A DNA stretch of 20,998 nt, taken from positions 1 through 20,998 of the forward strand of contig JBDNIO010000161.1 in assembly GCA_041688215.1 (NCBI GenBank), in the 5' to 3' direction. The DNA comes from JBDNIO01 sp041688215. GTDB lineage: Bacteria > Pseudomonadota > Gammaproteobacteria > Nevskiales > Salinisphaeraceae. Positions 1 through 6,891 of the stretch are shown here, one piece after another. Positions within the stretch are counted from its first letter, which is position 1. Each line of letters opens with the position of its first letter. The translations under genes were made by a program, and so were the position numbers. The notes under the pieces were generated by a model. The model did not search any database and was not told the origin of the DNA. It saw only the letters and a program-made list of their open reading frames with translations.

Positions 1-24
1 ATAACTTACAACGACTCCGGCACT

Positions 25-53
25 AGATTGCCGCGCTTCGCTCGCAATGACAG
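25..53. repeat. Dispersed palindromic intergenic repeat (ATTGC...GCAAT type)
   Basis: The short stretch has ATTGC at 27-31 and GCAAT at 44-48 flanking a GCGCTTCGCTCG core. I recognise this as the kind of 'attgcgagcgaagcg...caat' element scattered between genes in many proteobacterial genomes. It lies just beyond a transposase remnant, in a non-coding, decayed region. Only the pattern is seen here; copy number elsewhere in the genome is not known. Confidence 0.4.
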
Positions 54-92
54 GTTCTCGGGCTCATCGCCGCTTAAGTAGCGTTAATTCCA

Positions 93-116
93 ACGCACTA
101 CACTAGTGTAGTGCGT
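93..116. repeat. Perfect 24-bp palindrome
   Basis: The half-site ACGCACTACACT (93-104) is followed directly by its exact reverse complement (105-116), with no loop. It lies 16 bp past the stop codon of the IS1595-like transposase remnant. It could be a relic of the element's end, a terminator stem for the remnant, or an operator half-site pair. No T-tract follows on either strand, so an intrinsic terminator is unlikely. Confidence 0.6.
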
Positions 117-131
117 CATTCTGTTTGAAGC

Positions 132-284
132 TTATACAACCGCATGATTAAAGCGGTACTGGAAGTCGGCGAGATAGCGTGGCGCGTACTTGGCGAATTT
201 GAACGCATGGTACGTACCGCTAATGGCGGTCTTGAGATTGCCCAACATGATATTCACACATTTCCGAAAATCTGCTTGAACAAC
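132..284 (-). pseudogene. IS1595-family transposase, C-terminal remnant
   Basis: Reading the minus strand from about 284 down to the TAA at 132-134 gives about 50 codons. They contain the run LGNLKTAISGTYHAF, followed by KYAPRYLADFQYRFN. This matches the conserved C-terminal block of IS1595/ISXO2-type DDE transposases (LGN-K-AI-GTYHAF...YL-EF-YRFN). The frame is closed upstream by a TGA at 285-287, and the catalytic DDE region is absent, so this is a dead fragment. It marks past insertion activity at the left edge of the window. Confidence 0.7.
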
Positions 285-329
285 TCAAAAACTCTGGCTA
301 CGACTGTGGGCACGGAGGGCTATTTCTAG

Positions 330-572
330 GATGAGGATCTGCGGTTGGCGAAACAGGGCGCGGGTTTTGTAACCGTGTACTGCACCGATAGCGAACAAGC
401 CCATGCCGCGGCTGCGCTACTACGCGAATTTAGCCCCGAAAGCATGCGCCGCTATCGTTCCTTTGCGATCGAGGATTTATTGCAAAGCGGCTACCCCGGA
501 TTAACAATCTGGCAGCCCACCCGCCACACTCGCAATCCAGTGGTATACATTATATTGTTCAACATTTACTAG
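330..572 (+). pseudogene. C-terminal remnant of a DUF1269/general-stress-type small protein (possible)
   Basis: An open frame runs from just after a stop at 327-329 to TAG at 570-572. It contains QGAGFVTVYCTDSEQAHAAA followed by LLREFSPE. The pattern G-A/G-x-x-VTV-x-x-D-x-x-x-A-x-x-x-x-L-x-x-x-x-P resembles the C-terminal domain of small glycine-rich stress proteins, in which a 'GGALVTV' strand precedes a helix. The N-terminal domain and the usual Gly/Ala-rich hydrophobic hairpin are missing, and the only in-frame start is a TTG at 345 with no clear ribosome site. I read it as a broken gene. The family assignment is tentative. Confidence 0.35.
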
Positions 573-585
573 GTGCCGGGTTCGT

Positions 586-1728
586 ATGGACGAAGAGAAA
601 AATCAGCGTACGGAGTTGGAGCAAAACTCCAGAAATAACCCGCAAGAAGCTGAGGGCGATGACGCTGCACATCGGGCAATACCAATCACCGGGTGGGCGA
701 TCAACACGCTGTCGGTTTTGGCGATATTCGCGATTTTTTATCTGTCTAGCAGCCTTTTACTACCTCTAATACTCGCAACCCTCCTTAGTCTGTTACTTAC
801 GCCCCTGGTTTCTCGTATAACCAACTGGGGCATTCCACGGCCTGCCAGCGCACTGATTATTATTCTCGGCCTGAGTGGTTCGCTGTTGTCGGGTATCTAT
901 TTTCTAGCAACGCCGGCCTCTTCATGGATCGAAGAGGTGCCGGGCGCTATTAATAGTCTGCAGGTAGAACTGGCGCCGATAACCCGGCAAATAGAGGATG
1001 TATCCGAAGCCGCAAAGCAGGTGGAAGACTTCGCGGACAGCGACAAGCAAGCCGCAGGCCAGTTCGTGCAAATCGATGGCGAAGATTTGCGCTAACAGTT
1101 CATGAAACAGGCACAAAAATTCCTGCTTGGCAGCGTAATCGTGTTTTTCCTGCTTTATTTCCTGCTTGCCGGCTCCGATCGTCTGCGCCGCAACACCATG
1201 CGTGCCCTGCCCGACAGCACCAGCGAACGCCGAGTTATGGTTATTTTGCGCCGCTTGCAGAAGCAAATATCGCGTTATTTGTTAAGTATTTCCCTCATCA
1301 ATCTGTTGCTGGGTGTGGTTATTGCCGGCCTGGCCTGGGCATTCGACCTGCCGAACCCGTTGCTGTGGGGCGCAATGATGGCCTTTTTGAACTTCGTGCC
1401 CTATCTGGGCCCGTTTGTGGGAATGGCGGTAATTACGGCGGTCTCGATTGTTTCGCTATCCCCGCCGCAATCGTTTCTTATGCCGGTGCTTTTCCTGCTG
1501 GTTACCTCGCTGGAAGGACAAATGATAACGCCCACGATTCTGGGAAGAAATCTGTCCATCAACCCGATTTTTATATTTATTTCCCTGACATTCTGGGGCT
1601 GGCTCTGGGGGATTATTGGCGCCCTGCTGGCGGTACCCATCATGGTGAGTTTCAAAAATCACCTGCGACAACATTCCGCGCCTCAGACCTGTCGGCATGA
1701 TTCTGGGCCGTTAGTGTTTTCGCAGTGA
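586..1728 (+). pseudogene. AI-2E/PerM-family transporter gene with an in-frame nonsense codon
   Basis: Two open stretches, 586-1095 and 1102-1728, lie in the same reading frame and are separated only by a TAA at 1093-1095. Joined, they give about 380 codons, the usual size of an AI-2E/PerM-family permease. The first half has a charged N-terminus, hydrophobic segments (SVLAIFAIFYLSSSLLLPLI) and the typical LLSLLLTPLV segment. The second half continues with FLLGSVIVFFLLYFLL and the conserved FLNFVPYLGPFVG and LEGQMITPTILGR motifs. The start ATG follows an AGGTG site at 571-575. The stop falls in the soluble segment before the central membrane region, so only a truncated product is expected unless it is read through. 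The family includes AI-2 exporters, Na+/H+ antiporters and many uncharacterised permeases. The substrate is unknown. Confidence 0.75.
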
Positions 1729-1738
1729 TGGCATAAGC

Positions 1739-4120
1739 TTGTATTCCCTGCGTCACCGTCTGGCCGAATGGGTGGTTGAGCATCGCCGCTTGGCCTACCT
1801 GGTTTTTGCGTTAATCACCCTGTTCTTCGCCGCCGGCTTGCCCAAGGTGCAACTGGAAACAATCTTTTCGGACCTGCTGCCCCAGGACGACCCTTTTGTG
1901 CAGGTCTATCAAGACCATCCCAACTTCGGTAACCCGCTCACCGTGGTAGTGATGGTGAAACGCAGGAATGGCGATTTATACCACGCGGACACCCTGAAAA
2001 AAGTTTGGGATTTAACCCGCGACATTGATCTGGCGCCGGGCGTCGATCACGATCAAATCCTGTCGGTCGCCACCACCAAAGCACGTTATGCCCAGGCCAC
2101 GCCTTACGGTATTGATTCCAAGCCTTTAATGGATGATTCACCGCCCGACACACCGCAAGAAATAGCAGAATTTCGCAGTCGCGTGGATAAGTCCGCGAAT
2201 GTACGCACCTTTCTGGTGTCGCGCGACGACACGGCCACATTAATCCTGGCCACCTTTATTGAACAGCGTATCGATTACGGCGAAACTTTTGAATACGTTC
2301 AAGACCTAGTCAAACAGGCTCGTGATGCCAATCACGAGGTGTATCTTACCGGCCAACCTGCCTTAATCGGTTGGGTGTATCGCTATGAATTCGAGATGCT
2401 GGCGATCTTTGCGGTAACCCTGGTGGCCTTGTTACTGGCGCTGATGTTTTACATGCGTAATCTGGTGGGCGTATTAACGCCGATTATCACCAGTGCCACG
2501 GCCGGCATCTGGGCTTTTGGCTTTGTCGGCTGGCTGGGCATTTCAATTGAACCATTGCTCATGGTGGTGCCCCTGTTGCTAACCGCACGCTCGTTTTCCC
2601 ACAGCGTGCAATTCACCGAGCGATTTTACGAGGTTTACGCCGAAAACGGCGATCGCGTGCAATCGGCAAAAATAACTATGCGCGTCATGATGGCGCCCTC
2701 GGTATTAAGCATACTCACCGATGTACTGGGGATTGTGGTGGTAGTCGCCGCGCCGATTCCGGCCATGGTACGCCACGCCATATTCTGCGGCATGTGGGCG
2801 GTGTGGCTTATTCCAACCGGCGTGGTGCTGATTTCCCTGCTGCTGGCCACCCTGCCCGCGCCAGGTAACGTAAGCGCCATGGTCAGCCGTGAGCGCACCC
2901 GCGGTTTTCACCATGGTTTGTACGCCGTGCTGGAATGGATCGCCCGCATAACCACCGGTTCACGCGCGCGCTGGACGGCTGGGGTAATGGCTATTGTTGC
3001 CATCGCGGCGATTGCAACTTCGGCGCAAATCAGGATTGGCAACCCGGTCGAGGGTTCCAACCTGCTCTGGTACGACTCGGAGTTCAATACCGCGGTACGC
3101 CAGATCAACAGCCACTTCCCCGGCACCAATACTCTGGAGATTGTGCTGGAGGCCAAAAACCCGAAGGACCCCAGCTGGACGGCGCAACAGGTCGATACCG
3201 TGCAAACCATGCTGAAACTGCAAGACAGCCTGGAAACCAGCGACTTCCCGCCCCGCGCAACCTTGAGCTTTGCCGACTTCATGCTCGAAGCCAACCGGCT
3301 ATTCAGTGGGGGGCATCCTAAATGGAGTCCGATTGACCCCAACCAGAAAGCGGCCAGCGGCGCTGCCATGGCCACCATGATGGGCTCCAGCGCCAAGAAC
3401 TTTAACCAGGTGATGTCTTTTGACGCGCAACACTCAACTGTGTCGCTCTGGTATGCCGACAACAAGCAGGAAACCGTAGACGCCGCGCTAGCCGGCGCAC
3501 GCGCCGCGGTCGAAGAAGTGGGTATTGACCATGAAGGTTTTCGCGTGCGCCTCGGCACCGGAATTATCGCTCTGCAGGAAGCCATTAACCGCGTGGTGGA
3601 ACGCTATCACCACCTGATTGTAGCGGTGCTGAACGTGATTATTTTCATCATGTTTTCGCTCGCCTATCGTTCACTTGTGGCGGGTGCGATATTGTTGGTA
3701 CCGGTTAACCTGTCGCATCTATGCATGATCGCCTCCATGCATCTTTTGGGCGTGGGGCTGGATGTAAACTCCATGATCGTGGCCGCCATCGGCCTGGGCG
3801 TGGGCATCGACTACGGCATTTACCTGCTATCCCGAATCTGTGAGGAATACCAGAATCAGAAAGCGGATTGGCAGGCGACCATCTCCTGCGCCCTGCAAAC
3901 CACCGGCAAGGCTATAGCCTTTACCGCCAGCATTATGGCCATCGGCATTCTGCCGCTGTATTTATTGTCGGGTCTGAAATTTGTCGCGGATATGGGGCTG
4001 TTAATCATGGCCATCATGGGCATTAATATGCTCATGTCACTGATTGTATTGCCGCTGCTGGTGAGCTTGATCAAACCTGCGTTTGTACAACGTCCGCAGG
4101 CACTGTTGGGGAGCGTGTAG
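1739..4120 (+). CDS. RND-superfamily (MMPL/COG1033-type) transporter, 793 aa
   Basis: This is a large inner-membrane permease with the duplicated RND layout. A first membrane helix (about residues 18-35) is followed by a periplasmic domain of about 170 residues, a membrane bundle containing PLLMVVPLLLTARSFSHSVQ, a second periplasmic domain after about residue 435, and a final bundle. The final bundle carries the signature GLGVGIDYGIYLLSR, the RND motif with the Asp-Tyr pair expected in proton relay. COG1033/MMPL-type members export lipids, hydrophobic compounds or signals using the proton gradient; the substrate here cannot be read from sequence. The start is a TTG at 1739, the only plausible one, because an in-frame stop lies at 1712-1714. 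The ribosome site is weak. It begins 10 bp after the broken AI-2E gene, possibly as its operon partner. No membrane-fusion or outer-membrane partner is adjacent. Confidence 0.8.
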   Translation: MYSLRHRLAEWVVEHRRLAYLVFALITLFFAAGLPKVQLETIFSDLLPQDDPFVQVYQDHPNFGNPLTVVVMVKRRNGDLYHADTLKKVWDLTRDIDLAPGVDHDQILSVATTKARYAQATPYGIDSKPLMDDSPPDTPQEIAEFRSRVDKSANVRTFLVSRDDTATLILATFIEQRIDYGETFEYVQDLVKQARDANHEVYLTGQPALIGWVYRYEFEMLAIFAVTLVALLLALMFYMRNLVGVLTPIITSATAGIWAFGFVGWLGISIEPLLMVVPLLLTARSFSHSVQFTERFYEVYAENGDRVQSAKITMRVMMAPSVLSILTDVLGIVVVVAAPIPAMVRHAIFCGMWAVWLIPTGVVLISLLLATLPAPGNVSAMVSRERTRGFHHGLYAVLEWIARITTGSRARWTAGVMAIVAIAAIATSAQIRIGNPVEGSNLLWYDSEFNTAVRQINSHFPGTNTLEIVLEAKNPKDPSWTAQQVDTVQTMLKLQDSLETSDFPPRATLSFADFMLEANRLFSGGHPKWSPIDPNQKAASGAAMATMMGSSAKNFNQVMSFDAQHSTVSLWYADNKQETVDAALAGARAAVEEVGIDHEGFRVRLGTGIIALQEAINRVVERYHHLIVAVLNVIIFIMFSLAYRSLVAGAILLVPVNLSHLCMIASMHLLGVGLDVNSMIVAAIGLGVGIDYGIYLLSRICEEYQNQKADWQATISCALQTTGKAIAFTASIMAIGILPLYLLSGLKFVADMGLLIMAIMGINMLMSLIVLPLLVSLIKPAFVQRPQALLGSV

Positions 4121-4137
4121 CGTCGCAGGGCGTGTAA

Positions 4138-4176
4138 TTTCGATTTTTTGAGTCGAAAAGCTCTTATTTGGAAGAG
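4138..4176. terminator. Weak hairpins between the RND gene and tRNA-Leu(GAG)
   Basis: CTCTT (4161-4165) pairs with AAGAG (4172-4176) across a 6-nt loop. On the minus strand this hairpin is followed by CTTTTC, so it could end the leftward tRNA transcript. A second arm pair, TTTCGA (4138-4143) and TCGAAA (4153-4158), lies beside it. The stems are short and AT-rich. The convergent arrangement of the RND gene and the tRNA makes a bidirectional terminator reasonable, but it is not proven. Confidence 0.3.
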
Positions 4177-4179
4177 AAA

Positions 4180-4266
4180 TGGTGCGCCGGGGGAGACTCG
4201 AACTCCCAAGAGCTATCGCCCACCAGCCCCTCAAGCTGGCGCGTCTACCAGTTCCGCCACCGGCGC
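4180..4266 (-). tRNA. tRNA-Leu (anticodon GAG)
   Basis: The minus-strand 87-nt sequence folds as a class II tRNA. The acceptor GCGCCGG pairs with CCGGCGC, followed by discriminator A and an encoded CCA (4180-4182). The anticodon stem is CCAGC/GCTGG with loop TTGAGGG, giving anticodon GAG. There is a long variable arm and a T-arm with GTTCGAG. The D-loop contains the leucine-type AACTGGTAGACGC. It reads CUU/CUC codons and is oriented away from the aromatic gene cluster. Confidence 0.95.
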
Positions 4267-4286
4267 ACATGCGTTTAAGCGCGCGA

Positions 4287-4314
4287 ATTGTAGCAGACTC
4301 GGCGCGCTTTTAAA
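4287..4314 (-). promoter_or_regulatory. Candidate sigma-70 promoter of tRNA-Leu(GAG)
   Basis: On the minus strand there is a good -10 box, TACAAT (4287-4292), followed by a GC-rich discriminator (TCGCGCGC) typical of growth-rate-controlled stable-RNA promoters. The -35 is weak: TTTAAA at 4309-4314, with a 16-bp spacer. The start point would fall about 14 nt before the mature tRNA 5' end at 4266. Confidence 0.5.
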
Positions 4315-4334
4315 GCAGCAAGTTCGTGAGGTTT

Positions 4335-4655
4335 TTAGCCCTGGGTTTCGGGCAGGCGCACGATCAGGCCGTCGAGTTCTTCGGTCATGTGTATCTGGCA
4401 GGTCAGGCGGCTATTGGATTCGGGCTCATTGGCAAATTCGACCATGGCCTCTTCCTCGGCTTCCATCGGCGGCAACTTGCCCAGCCAGGCGTCGTCTATA
4501 TAACCGTGGCAGGTAGAGCAGATGCAGTTGCCGCCACAGTCAGCGTCAATACCGGAAACCATGTTTTCTATTGCGGTTTCCATAACACTGTTGCCGACTG
4601 TGGCGTCTACAACAGACTTGTTTCCGTCGTACTCAATAAAGGTAATTTTTGGCAT
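4335..4655 (-). CDS. Putidaredoxin/adrenodoxin-type [2Fe-2S] ferredoxin, 106 aa
   Basis: This is a small soluble electron carrier. Its cluster ligands match the vertebrate/putidaredoxin spacing: Cys40, Cys46 and Cys49 within CGGNCICSTCH, and Cys86 in LTCQI. An additional Cys44 lies within the loop. The acidic surface (EAEEEAMVEF) is typical of ferredoxins docking to a putidaredoxin-reductase-like flavoprotein, which is encoded 24 bp upstream in the same operon. No P450 or Rieske oxygenase lies in the window, so BoxB is the most likely oxygenase served (inference). It is the last gene of the minus-strand cluster. The ribosome site is poor, so translation may depend on coupling. An ISC-type housekeeping ferredoxin is the main alternative, but the operon context argues against it. 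Confidence 0.9.
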   Translation of the reverse strand: MPKITFIEYDGNKSVVDATVGNSVMETAIENMVSGIDADCGGNCICSTCHGYIDDAWLGKLPPMEAEEEAMVEFANEPESNSRLTCQIHMTEELDGLIVRLPETQG

Positions 4656-4679
4656 CGGGGTATCTTTTCTGGTTAAAGA

Positions 4680-5906
4680 TCAGGCCATGCTTTTCATAGC
4701 GACGGATTCATCCGCAAGCCGATCGGGGTCGATTTTTATTTTTTCCGAGATCAATTTTTTGCCCACCATAAACTCCGGTGGCCGGCTGACGGCGTCCACG
4801 GCGATCACGAGGCCGTCTTTCAGATAAAACGCAGCGAAGGACTGATCTTTAATGGAGCCGCGCAAGACCATGTCGTCATAGCCCTGCGACAGTCCCGCCA
4901 TCTGCAGTTTCAAATTGTATTGATCGGACCAGAACCAGGGCAGCGCCTGGTAGGGCTTGTCCTGGCCGCACAGGGTGGCGGCAGCAGCACGCGCCTGCCC
5001 CATCGCGTTGGGGACGGATTCCAGCCGGATACGACGGCCCAGCAGATCGTTGTGGTGGTTGGCGCAATCGCCGGCGGCGACGATGTTTTGGTCCGATGTA
5101 CGGGTGTATTCGTCAACCACAATGCCGTTGTCGACTTCCAGGCCCGCGTCCTTCGCCAATTCGGTATTGGGAATCAGGCCGACACCGATTAGCACCATAT
5201 CGGCCGCAATCTGTGAGCCGTCCTTGCACAGCACGGCCTCTACATTTTCTTCCCCTTCAAAACCAGTCACCTGCGTATTGGTGCGTACTTTAACGCCGGC
5301 GTCGCTATGCACTTTTTCATAAAAGGCGGAAAGTTGTGGCGCTGTAACCCGGGCCAGTACACGGTCTTCGGTTTCCAGCACCGTGACATCCAGGCCGCGT
5401 TTTATCGCTACCGCAGCCACTTCCAGGCCGATGTAGCCGCCGCCGACAATAACCAGGCGCGCGCCAGGCTTGAACTGCGGCTGCAGGGCGAGTACATCGT
5501 CAATCTGGCGCAGGTAATAAACCCCATGTAAGTCGCCGCCTGGCAGGTCAAGACGCCGCACCCGGCCCCCGGTGGTTAGTGCCAGTTTGTCGTATTCAAG
5601 GCTTGTGCCGTCTTCGAGTTGCAGTGCCTGGGCATCCCGATCAATTTTGGCAACCCGCGTATTGGGCCGCAGTTCAATGCCGGCTTTATCGTAAGTTTCA
5701 CGGGGCTTGAGAAAGAGCGACTTGAGCTCTACCTCGCCGGCGAGAAACGTCTTGGATAACGGCGGGCGCTGATACGGCAGGTGGCTTTCTTCCCCCAGAA
5801 CAATGACACGCCCGGCGTATTTATTCTGATGCAAACTCGTTGCAAGCACGCCCCCTGCGTGCCCGGCACCGACGATTACGGTGGTTTCACGGTTAGTGTC
5901 TGACAC
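4680..5906 (-). CDS. Putidaredoxin/rhodocoxin-reductase-type NAD(P)H:ferredoxin oxidoreductase, 408 aa
   Basis: This flavoprotein reductase passes electrons from NAD(P)H through FAD to a [2Fe-2S] ferredoxin. The FAD-binding dinucleotide fold has GAGHAG at residues 13-18, and the NAD-binding fold has GGGYIG at 155-160. A second FAD motif (NIVAAGDCA) lies in the C-terminal third. SHLPYQRPPLSK (41-52) is typical of ferredoxin reductases of aromatic oxygenase and P450 systems. Length is normal for the family. The start is GTG at 5906, preceded by a strong AGGAG site (complement of 5912-5916). It follows boxR by 23 bp and precedes the ferredoxin. With no BoxA in the window, this pair probably reduces BoxB. 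The coenzyme preference cannot be assigned by eye. Confidence 0.88.
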   Translation of the reverse strand: MSDTNRETTVIVGAGHAGGVLATSLHQNKYAGRVIVLGEESHLPYQRPPLSKTFLAGEVELKSLFLKPRETYDKAGIELRPNTRVAKIDRDAQALQLEDGTSLEYDKLALTTGGRVRRLDLPGGDLHGVYYLRQIDDVLALQPQFKPGARLVIVGGGYIGLEVAAVAIKRGLDVTVLETEDRVLARVTAPQLSAFYEKVHSDAGVKVRTNTQVTGFEGEENVEAVLCKDGSQIAADMVLIGVGLIPNTELAKDAGLEVDNGIVVDEYTRTSDQNIVAAGDCANHHNDLLGRRIRLESVPNAMGQARAAAATLCGQDKPYQALPWFWSDQYNLKLQMAGLSQGYDDMVLRGSIKDQSFAAFYLKDGLVIAVDAVSRPPEFMVGKKLISEKIKIDPDRLADESVAMKSMA

Positions 5907-5929
5907 GCTTGCTCCTGACTATATGGTTC

Positions 5930-6841
5930 TCATTTAGTACTCGCCGCTGCGGCGTTGATATGCTCTGCCATAACGCGGGTTAGCTCTTCCAGACAGGACT
6001 GTTCATCGCGCCCGCGAGTATCCAGCACGTAATCGGCCCGGGCGTAGTCGGGTTCACGTTCTATCAGGATTCGCTTGAGGTCGTCCATGGCCTCCTCATT
6101 GCCCTGCATGGGGCGCATGTCTCCCTGGTGCGCCACACGCTGCATATGCTCTTCCGGCTGGGCGCGCAACCATACCGTAAAATAACTGCCCAGCAGCAAA
6201 TCGAATGTGGCGGGTTCGGATACGATACTTCCGCCCGCCTCCAGAACAGCGCGGGGTTGTTCCTGCAATACCCACTCCAGAGCCTGGCGCTCGAGCCGAC
6301 GATAGGTTTTTTGCCCCGCCAGCGAGAACATTTCCCACAATTCCATGCCGCCGATTTGTTCGATTTTCTGGCCCAGGCGAACAAAGGACAGATCCAGTGC
6401 CTGGGCTGCGCCACGCCCCAGGGTAGTCTTGCCTGCGCCGCGCAGCCCAATCAGGGCGATGCCGGGTTTTGCGTGCGGCTGCCGGCTGGAGAACTTTTTC
6501 GCCAGCAATTCCCGCGCGCTGGCCTGCTCGGTGGGGCTCATCCCGTGCAATTGTTGCCATAATTCGGCGTTGGCCAGCATGGGTTTGCGCGGCTGCGACA
6601 ACAGCCCCGCGAAGTCCACATCCATGGCGTCCGCAATGCGCCACAAGACTTCCACAGACGGGTTGGCCTGGCCGGATTCAAGCTGCGCCAGATAGCGTTC
6701 GGAAATAGCGGAATGGCGCGCCAGATCCTTGCGTGTCATACCCCTGGCGGCGCGGAATCCACGGATACGGTTACTAAGATAGCCGAGTACCCCTTCCAGT
6801 TTGGCGTGATTATTCTTTGTCGTGTCTTTTGTGTCTGACAT
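5930..6841 (-). CDS. boxR: BoxR/BzdR-type transcriptional regulator (XRE HTH + shikimate-kinase-like domain), 303 aa
   Basis: The protein has an N-terminal XRE-type helix-turn-helix, about residues 24-80 (MTRKDLARHSAISERYLAQL then ESGQANPSVEVL). A linker leads to a C-terminal shikimate-kinase-like P-loop domain with GLRGAGKTT at 132-140. This fusion is the hallmark of BzdR and BoxR, which repress benzoate pathways and are released by benzoyl-CoA binding to the kinase-like domain (family knowledge). Its place inside a box operon, 50 bp after boxB, supports the same role. It may have its own promoter: TATAAT overlaps a TGCA at 6876-6884. Probable targets in this window are the TGCA-N6-TGCA sites before boxC and before apcA (inference). 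The start ATG lacks an obvious ribosome site. Confidence 0.9.
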   Translation of the reverse strand: MSDTKDTTKNNHAKLEGVLGYLSNRIRGFRAARGMTRKDLARHSAISERYLAQLESGQANPSVEVLWRIADAMDVDFAGLLSQPRKPMLANAELWQQLHGMSPTEQASARELLAKKFSSRQPHAKPGIALIGLRGAGKTTLGRGAAQALDLSFVRLGQKIEQIGGMELWEMFSLAGQKTYRRLERQALEWVLQEQPRAVLEAGGSIVSEPATFDLLLGSYFTVWLRAQPEEHMQRVAHQGDMRPMQGNEEAMDDLKRILIEREPDYARADYVLDTRGRDEQSCLEELTRVMAEHINAAAASTK

Positions 6842-6875
6842 GAATCAGGCATGGCTTTGCGCTGGCAAACCAGCA

Positions 6876-6884
6876 TGCATTATA
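6876..6884 (-). promoter_or_regulatory. Candidate boxR internal promoter -10 with overlapping TGCA
   Basis: In the 50-bp boxB-boxR gap the minus strand has a consensus TATAAT (6879-6884). It runs straight into TGCATGC, whose TGCA occupies 6876-6879. A small inverted repeat, TGCTGG/CCAGCG, follows. I see no good -35. Only one TGCA is present, so autoregulation by BoxR is a guess. Confidence 0.35.
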
Positions 6885-6891
6885 AAACACT

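Noticed and set aside
144..329. Plus-strand 61-codon frame
   Set aside because: It is antisense to the IS1595 transposase remnant, which explains its sequence. No independent motif.
922..1266. Minus-strand open frame spanning the stop codon of the AI-2E gene
   Set aside because: It is a shadow of the AI-2E coding frame, with no domain and no ribosome site. Both flanks of the stop match AI-2E motifs on the plus strand.
2908..3585. Long minus-strand open frame (225 codons) opposite the RND transporter
   Set aside because: It is antisense to a clearly recognisable transporter domain, has low-complexity Ala/Ser-rich composition and no family motif.
4148..4516. Plus-strand frame across tRNA-Leu(GAG) and ferredoxin
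   Set aside because: It reads through a tRNA and the antisense of the ferredoxin. The GAPGETRTPKSYR-like peptide is the well-known false translation of an antisense tRNA-Leu.
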